20,913 bases of DNA. Source: JABFSC01 sp031389045. GTDB taxonomy: Bacteria > Desulfobacterota > Binatia > Bin18. The notes beneath the pieces were generated by a model, which saw only the letters and a program-made list of their open reading frames with translations, was not told the DNA's origin and did no database searches. Made by a program: the position numbers and the translations under genes. Every line of letters begins with the position of its first letter. Within the stretch, counting starts at the first letter, position 1. The DNA lies in assembly GCA_031389045.1 (NCBI GenBank), contig JANMSE010000664.1, positions 1 to 20,913 on the forward strand. Direction: 5' to 3'. Of this stretch, positions 16,402 to 20,913 are shown piece by piece.

Positions 16402-17667
16402 CTATTTGCCCTTGCGCAACAGTTCCATCAGCTCAAACCGCCGTGGCGAGAAATCCTGAGAAAGGCTGTGATGCGCGGTAATCATCTGTGAGGCATGCTC
16501 CTGGGCGAAGCTGACCCACGTCGCGCCGAGTGGTACCGGCACGTGTGTCCCGTTCGCGCCGGGAACGAAATCCGGATTGGCATGCACCATCAAGGTGAGA
16601 CGGACGAAGGCGCCTTGCGGGTCGTAACTCAAGACGCATAATGGGGTGTACGTTTGCGCATCAAGATAGAAGATGCGCTTGCTGTAGGGATGCGCGCCTT
16701 TGGGCGTCGATTCAAGAACCACGACGCGACGAAGTTCCCACGGGGTCGCCGGATACCAGTTGTTTTTGCCAGCGAAAGTCAGTTGGTCCCCACGGACAAA
16801 CCCAGGCATTAACATCGTCTGCTCGCCTTTATAGGTCCAGTTGTACTCATGCAAGTAGCCGATAAAGAAGAAAGGCGGTTGTTCTTCAGCAAGCACATCG
16901 TATCGCCCACCACCCATGCGGGACATCAGGTTGACGTACCCTTTGCGCGTGCGGCGATTTTGCGGACTGTAGCTGAGATCGTCATAGGGGACGTTCTCAT
17001 CGTCATACATCGTCGTGATCCGCATGAATCCCTCTTGGTCCGACGGGGCGATGGATTCGAACATCGCCTTGACACGGATGCCACGCGCATGCCATTGCGT
17101 ATCGTTTGCTTCCTGCCCGACCCGGTCCATGCCATAGCGAACGCGCATGCGTCCGACATTCGACCGGTCGATGGTGCCGGAGTTATTCACGCCCTGCATG
17201 GTCCCACGCATTTCCATCGTATTGGGCATGTCGCGATAGCGGAAATTCCATGCCGCTTGTTCCCCCGCGCGTGGGTCATTGGGGTCGATCACCGGAAATG
17301 GTCGTCCACCCTGATAATGGTCGATCTTGTAGCCACCATTGAGCGCCACCTTTCGCACATTCGCCGCCGTCGCCGTCACATAAGGTTCGCGGATGGGCAT
17401 GTCCGTCGTGGCTTGGACGGTCATGGTGAGATCACCGGCTTGCAGCAAGCGCAGGATCTCCACTGGGAGCATCTGCTCAGCCAGTTGCCAGTTCTGTTGC
17501 GTGAGCGTCACTCCTGGCGTGATCGGCCCTGGTTGCAACATGCCGGTGGTGGGTAAGGAAAATGTCGCCCGGACCACGTCAGGAATGGTGGTGGGCTCAG
17601 CGGTCGCTAGCGAGGTCACGGCAAGGGTGCTCCCCAAGACCATGCCCCATACGAATCCACGGCTCAT
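16402..17667 (-). CDS. DUF1329 family secreted protein
   Basis: A 421-residue protein with a Sec signal peptide (MSRGFVWGMVLGSTLAVTSL, predicted cleavage near ATA-EP at 23-25). The mature part matches the DUF1329 family from memory of its features: an NGGYKIDHYQGGRPFPVIDPNDPRAG segment (about 130-155), AWNFRYRDMPN, RYGMDRVG, the DLSYSPQNRRTRKG segment, and the closing YDPQGAFVRLT and QDFSPRRFELMEL. DUF1329 proteins resemble LolA/LolB-like outer-membrane sorting factors and are often linked to RND/DUF1302 genes for hydrophobic compounds; here none is adjacent. AAGGAGA precedes the ATG. It is divergent from a TetR gene over 132 bp that hold two operator-like repeats, and has its own terminator. 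Confidence 0.85.
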   Translation of the reverse strand: MSRGFVWGMVLGSTLAVTSLATAEPTTIPDVVRATFSLPTTGMLQPGPITPGVTLTQQNWQLAEQMLPVEILRLLQAGDLTMTVQATTDMPIREPYVTATAANVRKVALNGGYKIDHYQGGRPFPVIDPNDPRAGEQAAWNFRYRDMPNTMEMRGTMQGVNNSGTIDRSNVGRMRVRYGMDRVGQEANDTQWHARGIRVKAMFESIAPSDQEGFMRITTMYDDENVPYDDLSYSPQNRRTRKGYVNLMSRMGGGRYDVLAEEQPPFFFIGYLHEYNWTYKGEQTMLMPGFVRGDQLTFAGKNNWYPATPWELRRVVVLESTPKGAHPYSKRIFYLDAQTYTPLCVLSYDPQGAFVRLTLMVHANPDFVPGANGTHVPVPLGATWVSFAQEHASQMITAHHSLSQDFSPRRFELMELLRKGK

Positions 17668-17728
17668 ACGATGCTTCTCCTTGTGTCACCCGGCATTTGC
17701 CTGGGCGCACGGTTGTGGTATGACTTCG

Positions 17729-17782
17729 CAGTACAGTTTTGAGACTGTCCAGATGTCTTGACAGTACAATTTTGAGACTTTC
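17729..17782. promoter_or_regulatory. Two operator-like direct repeats between DUF1329 and tetR
   Basis: Two 21-bp copies at 17729-17749 and 17762-17782 match at 19 positions and lie 33 bp apart, about three helical turns. Copy 1 holds the symmetric core ACAGTTTTGAGACTGT (5-bp arms ACAGT/ACTGT); copy 2 is less symmetric. A TTGACA hexamer at 17758-17763 and a TACAAT at 17765-17770 overlap the second copy, so binding would block transcription. The position between a TetR gene and a divergent target suggests autoregulation and control of DUF1329. The match to a TetR site is inference. Confidence 0.6.
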
Positions 17783-17799
17783 GAGTCAAGTGAGCAATT

Positions 17800-18597
17800 A
17801 TGGCATCGACCTTTCAGTCCTCGTCCACACAACGGACGCGTCGTTCACGCAAGCCATCACCCGGACCCGCACTCCCGCGAAGCGGAAAAGACGAGCTCGG
17901 CAGCTCTCGCCGGACCGTCATCGAAGAGCATTTGCTGGATGTCGCCGCCAAGCAATTCGCCAGCACCGGCTATCGGCAAACGACACTCGAAGAGATCGCC
18001 CGCCATGCCGGTATCGCCAAGGCGTCGATGTATCGCTACTTCGAGAACAAGCAGGAACTCTTGGCCAAAATCTTCGTGAAAGTCGCCACCACGTTCACCA
18101 CCAGCCTGCAACCAATCTTGGCGACAACGCTGCCCCCGGAAGAGAAGCTGCGCCGGGCCGTGCACCATCTACTCCACACTATTGGTGAGAATGTGTCGTT
18201 CTTCACCGTGTTCTACAGTGAGGAAGGCGATCTGCCCCCCAAACTCCGCGCGGAAGTCAGGGAGACCCGCCAACGGCTCGCCGCCAATCTGGAGAGCATC
18301 CTGCAAGAGGGAGTGGAACAAGGGAGCTTTCGCGCCCTTGACGCCAAGCTGATCGTCTATGCGATCGTGGGCATGTGCGGGTGGCTTCATAAATGGTACG
18401 GCACGGGCGAAGCGCGGTTGGAAGATGTGACCACGGCATTTGTCAGCCTGATTGAACACGGCTGCCTCGCGACTCGTGGCACGGAAGCGCAAGCAGGGCT
18501 AACGGATCGCTTGCGACACGTTCAAGACTTGCTCGGCTCCGTCATCGGTCAGGCCGAACGGCTAGAAAAGAACGGACAAACAGCAAAGCGATCCTAA
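17800..18597 (+). CDS. TetR/AcrR family transcriptional regulator
   Basis: A 265-residue regulator. After a 38-residue Ser/Arg/Pro-rich N-terminal tail comes the TetR HTH at about 40-88: IEEHLLDVAAKQFASTGYRQTTLEEIARHAGIAKASMYRYFENKQEL, with the recognition helix GIAKASMYRYF. The ligand domain (90-240) is helical and includes SFFTVFYSEEGDLPPKLR, as in TetR proteins of the fatty-acyl-CoA or aromatic type with a TetR_C-like half. The basic tail is longer than usual. The ribosome binding site is weak (AAGTGAG). It is divergent from DUF1329; probable targets are that gene and itself, and possibly the downstream MFS gene. Confidence 0.9.
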   Translation: MASTFQSSSTQRTRRSRKPSPGPALPRSGKDELGSSRRTVIEEHLLDVAAKQFASTGYRQTTLEEIARHAGIAKASMYRYFENKQELLAKIFVKVATTFTTSLQPILATTLPPEEKLRRAVHHLLHTIGENVSFFTVFYSEEGDLPPKLRAEVRETRQRLAANLESILQEGVEQGSFRALDAKLIVYAIVGMCGWLHKWYGTGEARLEDVTTAFVSLIEHGCLATRGTEAQAGLTDRLRHVQDLLGSVIGQAERLEKNGQTAKRS

Positions 18598-18634
18598 AGC
18601 CTTACGAATTGAGCCGGAAGCATTTCGGACGACG

Positions 18635-18699
18635 CCGAACTGTTTTTTGACGACTCCGAACTTCCACAACTCCGAACTGTTTTTGACGACTCCGAACTT
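18635..18699 (+). repeat. 28/29-bp direct repeat in the leader of the MFS gene
   Basis: Copy 1 (18635-18663) and copy 2 (18672-18699) agree throughout except that the T tract has six T in the first and five in the second. Each copy starts and ends with CCGAACT, so the motif occurs four times (from 18635, 18656, 18672 and 18692). The last copy runs into TTTTTTCCC directly before the MFS ATG. The frame is open through the whole repeat from a TTG at 18647. It lies in the 109-bp tetR-MFS gap. Confidence 0.9.
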
Positions 18700-18706
18700 T
18701 TTTCCC

Positions 18707-19909
18707 ATGCCCCAACGCACCTTATTCATTCTCTCCGTCGCCGTGTTTGTCACCATGATGGGCAACAGCATGGTGATTCCTTTCCTGCCACTCTACGTGC
18801 AACAGTTTGGCGTGAGCGAATTTGGCGCGGGGCTCCTGTTCAGTGTCCATGCCGCCACCCGCACGATCATTCTCCCTTTTATTGGCACCATGTCTGACCG
18901 CTGGGAGCGCAAAACCTTTCTCCTTGTTGGCGTGCTCTGCTATACCCTTTCATCGCTCGCCTATATTCCCGCGGGAACTCTGTGGTCCTTTATCTTGATT
19001 ATGGTCGTGCATGGGATTGCTACCGCCGTGGTGCATCCGATCGCGATGGCGTATGTCGGCGACCTCGCCCCGAAAGGACAGGAAGGACAATATAGCGGCT
19101 ACATCAACACGGCCATGCTCGGTGGCATCGGCGGCGGCCCGCTGATCGGCGGGGTGCTCCAGGACCTCTTCAGCATGCGGACGAACTTCATTGTCATGGC
19201 GCTGCTCAGCATCTGCGCGTTCGTGCTGCTGATGTTTTTTCTTCCGACCGTGCGAACGCAAAAAGGTGGCGTGCGCACGGCCTCGGCCTCGCTGTGGTCG
19301 TTGCTAGCGTCTCGGCAGGTCGTGGGGATCGCAGGGTTCCGCTTCGGTTACGCGCTCACCAACGCGCTCACCTGGGTTTTCCTGCCACTGCTGGCCACTC
19401 ACCTGCTGCCGCTCACCACCACGCAAGTAGGCGTACTGATTGCCGTCAACGTGATTGTCAGCACGCTGCTGCAAGCGCCGTGTGGACGACTCGCGGACCG
19501 CATGAATAAAGCGCGGTTGGTCGGGATCGGTGGCCTGCTCAGCGCCATTGCCCTGTGTGGCTTTCCGTGGGCCACGGGATTCTGGCAGTTATTCATGTTC
19601 AACCTGCTGGTGGGAGCCGCGTATGGTCTGGCTTTCCCGGCGCATCTGGCGTTGGCGATGGAGAATGCACGCGGCTCTGGCATGGGTGCGATGATGAGCC
19701 TTCTGATGTTCGCGCACGGACTCGGCATGATGATTGGTCCAATCCTGTTTGGTGCCATTGCCAGACACTGGAATCTGGGTGGCGCGTTTTGGAGCGGCGG
19801 ACTGCTGAACATCGCGATCATCGTCCTCTGCTATCCGCTCATGCGCGCGGTCGTAGCCACCCCGGAAAGTGCGCTCATACGCAAGCCAGAATCGGTCGTC
19901 ACGGATTAG
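18707..19909 (+). CDS. Major facilitator superfamily (MFS) transporter
   Basis: A 400-residue inner-membrane transporter with about 12 hydrophobic segments. Motif A after the second segment is GTMSDRWERK (60-69). Conserved Gly-rich stretches follow: GGIGGGPLIGGVLQD around 142-158, and LGMMIGPILFGAIARHW around 340-356. It is a proton-coupled importer or drug-efflux-type carrier; the substrate is not readable. The start at ATG 18707 fits the usual short N-terminus (MPQRTLFILSVAVFV), but no Shine-Dalgarno sequence is seen; an in-frame TTG at 18647 lies inside the repeat leader. It follows tetR on the same strand, so it may be controlled by it. Confidence 0.9.
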   Translation: MPQRTLFILSVAVFVTMMGNSMVIPFLPLYVQQFGVSEFGAGLLFSVHAATRTIILPFIGTMSDRWERKTFLLVGVLCYTLSSLAYIPAGTLWSFILIMVVHGIATAVVHPIAMAYVGDLAPKGQEGQYSGYINTAMLGGIGGGPLIGGVLQDLFSMRTNFIVMALLSICAFVLLMFFLPTVRTQKGGVRTASASLWSLLASRQVVGIAGFRFGYALTNALTWVFLPLLATHLLPLTTTQVGVLIAVNVIVSTLLQAPCGRLADRMNKARLVGIGGLLSAIALCGFPWATGFWQLFMFNLLVGAAYGLAFPAHLALAMENARGSGMGAMMSLLMFAHGLGMMIGPILFGAIARHWNLGGAFWSGGLLNIAIIVLCYPLMRAVVATPESALIRKPESVVTD

Positions 19910-19932
19910 GGGTGGGGGTGGTTGGTGGGACT

Positions 19933-19963
19933 CCCTCTCCCGGCTGGGAGAGGGTTAGGTGAG
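19933..19963. repeat. REP-like hairpin element
   Basis: A perfect 9-bp hairpin, CCCTCTCCC (19933-19941) with GGGAGAGGG (19946-19954), is followed by TTAGGTGAG. This pattern (gggagagggttaggtgaggg-like) is a familiar dispersed intergenic repeat in several bacterial genomes. It stands between the convergent MFS and ADH genes, and may help end both transcripts. A second hairpin (GCGCGC, 19975-19991) follows. Confidence 0.65.
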
Positions 19964-20001
19964 GGGGATGAAGAGCGCGCGTCGAGCGCGCCTTCGTCGA
20001 G

Positions 20002-20913
20002 TTAGAAAAACTTCACCACACTGCGCGCCACTTCCCCTTGTTTGAGCAGATCATACGCCTCGTTTACTTGGTCGAGTGAGAACGTGCGCGAGACCAGCTC
20101 GTCGATTTTGATCTTCTTCTCAAGATAGAGTTCCACCAGTCGCGGCATGTCGATCCGCGGACGGGTCGAGCCATAGTAGGACCCGATGAGCCGCTTCTCC
20201 ATCATCGTGAACACATTGGGATTGAGTGACACCCGCGCGCCTTCTGGCGAGACGCCGACAATCGTGCAGGTCCCACGCCGTGCCGTCATCTTGAACGCCA
20301 GCTCAATCGTCTTCGCCGTGCTGATGACCTCGAAGCCATAATCGACCCCACGTCCACCGGTCAGTTCCATGACCGCCTTGAACGCGTCGTCCTTGGCGGG
20401 GTTCACAAAATGCGTAGCGCCAAAGGTTTTGGCGTAGTCGAGCTTGTTCGGCAGCAAATCAATGGCGATGATCTGCCGGGCTCCGGCCAGCGCCGCGCCC
20501 TGAATCACATTGAGTCCGACGCCGCCACAGCCGATCACGGCGACCGTGGTGCCAGGTTGGACCCGCGCGGTGTTAATCGCCGCGCCAACCCCGGTCATCG
20601 TGCCACAGCCGACGAAACAGGCGCGATCCAGCGGCATATCGTCACGAATCTTGATCGCGCAGCTTTCGGGGACGACTGTTTCCTCGGCGAAAGAAGCGGT
20701 GAACGCAAAGTGAAAAATCTCGGACCCGTTCTTTTGTAGTCGGGTTGTACCATCGAGCAAGGTCCCCATGCTCTTGGGCCGTGTCTCGCATAGATGCGGC
20801 GTGCCTTGAGTACAGGAGAAACAGTGACCACACACGGGCGAGAAGGACAAGACGACGTGATCGCCTTCTTTCACGGACGAGACGCCCGGCCCGACTTCCA
20901 ACACGATGCCCGC
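20002..20913 (-). CDS. Zinc-dependent alcohol dehydrogenase (5' end outside window)
   Basis: About 303 residues of a medium-chain dehydrogenase; the N-terminal part, with the first catalytic zinc ligands (the Cys and the GHE motif), lies beyond the window edge, and the frame stays open to base 20913. Seen: the structural-zinc site CGHCFSCTQGTPHLC (four Cys), the third catalytic cysteine in FVGCGTMTGVGAA, the Rossmann motif VIGCGGVGLNVIQGA followed by IIAIDLLPNKL (an acidic residue after beta 2, so NAD is favoured), and YYGSTRPRIDMPRLVELY in the C-terminal domain. It oxidises an alcohol or a hydroxy-thiol adduct, as in the class III/NDMA-dependent group. Convergent with the MFS gene. Confidence 0.92.
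   Translation of the reverse strand, partial: AGIVLEVGPGVSSVKEGDHVVLSFSPVCGHCFSCTQGTPHLCETRPKSMGTLLDGTTRLQKNGSEIFHFAFTASFAEETVVPESCAIKIRDDMPLDRACFVGCGTMTGVGAAINTARVQPGTTVAVIGCGGVGLNVIQGAALAGARQIIAIDLLPNKLDYAKTFGATHFVNPAKDDAFKAVMELTGGRGVDYGFEVISTAKTIELAFKMTARRGTCTIVGVSPEGARVSLNPNVFTMMEKRLIGSYYGSTRPRIDMPRLVELYLEKKIKIDELVSRTFSLDQVNEAYDLLKQGEVARSVVKFF

Noticed and set aside
15442..16491. Open frame of 349 codons on the + strand
   Set aside because: It runs antisense through sppA and across the terminator at 16286-16321; composition is that of a mirror frame.
16849..17556. Open frame of 235 codons on the + strand
   Set aside because: Antisense to the DUF1329 gene; His/Arg-rich mirror frame.
17739..18188. 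Open frame of 149 codons overlapping the TetR gene start
   Set aside because: Its frame is a shadow of the TetR coding sequence, which shows a clear HTH in the other frame; it also crosses the operator repeats.

Overview
The window reads like a chromosomal segment of an uncultivated, metabolically versatile Gram-negative bacterium with moderately high GC. The Gram-negative signs are a DUF1329 protein with a signal peptide, a long-form SppA, a glutathione-transferase-type protein and strong AGGAGG-type ribosome binding sites. The mix of two luciferase-like (LLM) flavin monooxygenases, an HpcH/HpaI aldolase, an acetoacetate-decarboxylase-fold protein, DUF1329, TetR and a zinc alcohol dehydrogenase would suit lineages such as Binatota/Desulfobacterota_B or a related deltaproteobacterial group. 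That placement is inference. I see no rRNA, tRNA, transposase, integrase, phage gene or CRISPR array.

Layout. 1-1248: 3' part of an alpha-glucan phosphorylase gene, cut by the window edge. 1281-1577 (-): small Cys-rich zinc-ribbon protein of unknown function. 1788-2987: serine hydrolase of the beta-lactamase/esterase family, followed by a strong hairpin. 3068-3388 (-): small heptad coiled-coil protein. 3595-4245: glutathione S-transferase. 4402-6438: molybdopterin/Fe-S oxidoreductase. 6435-7376 and 7390-7950: two unrecognised genes, the first overlapping the oxidoreductase stop and carrying a heptanucleotide repeat at its start. 7959-8425 (-): hicA-hicB toxin-antitoxin pair. 8444-9772 (-): NtaA/DszA-type flavin monooxygenase. 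Divergent from it, 9955-12680 holds an HpcH/HpaI aldolase, a second LLM oxidoreductase and an acetoacetate-decarboxylase-like protein that lacks the Schiff-base lysine. 12785-16179 (-): a tight three-gene set of sppA, a DEDDh exonuclease fused to a WYL-like domain, and a SAM methyltransferase. 16402-17667 (-): DUF1329 secreted protein with its own terminator, divergent from a TetR regulator (17800-18597) across two 21-bp direct repeats that look like operators. 18707-19909: MFS transporter behind a peculiar repeat leader. 20002-20913 (-): zinc alcohol dehydrogenase, cut by the window edge.

How the parts may work together. The 8444-12680 block looks like a small catabolic locus: two flavin-dependent oxygenases, a class II pyruvate-type aldolase and an ADC-fold enzyme acting on an unknown organic acid. 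The TetR/DUF1329/MFS/ADH end may be a locus for response to, or uptake of, a hydrophobic substrate. Several junctions carry short repeats of different sequence (4256-4379, 6456-6495, 12686-12780, 18635-18699), plus a hairpin element at 19933-19963. The most unusual items are the exonuclease-WYL fusion operon, the lysine-less ADC-like protein, the unknown gene pair at 6435-7950 with its heptamer repeat, and the repeat leader of the MFS gene.
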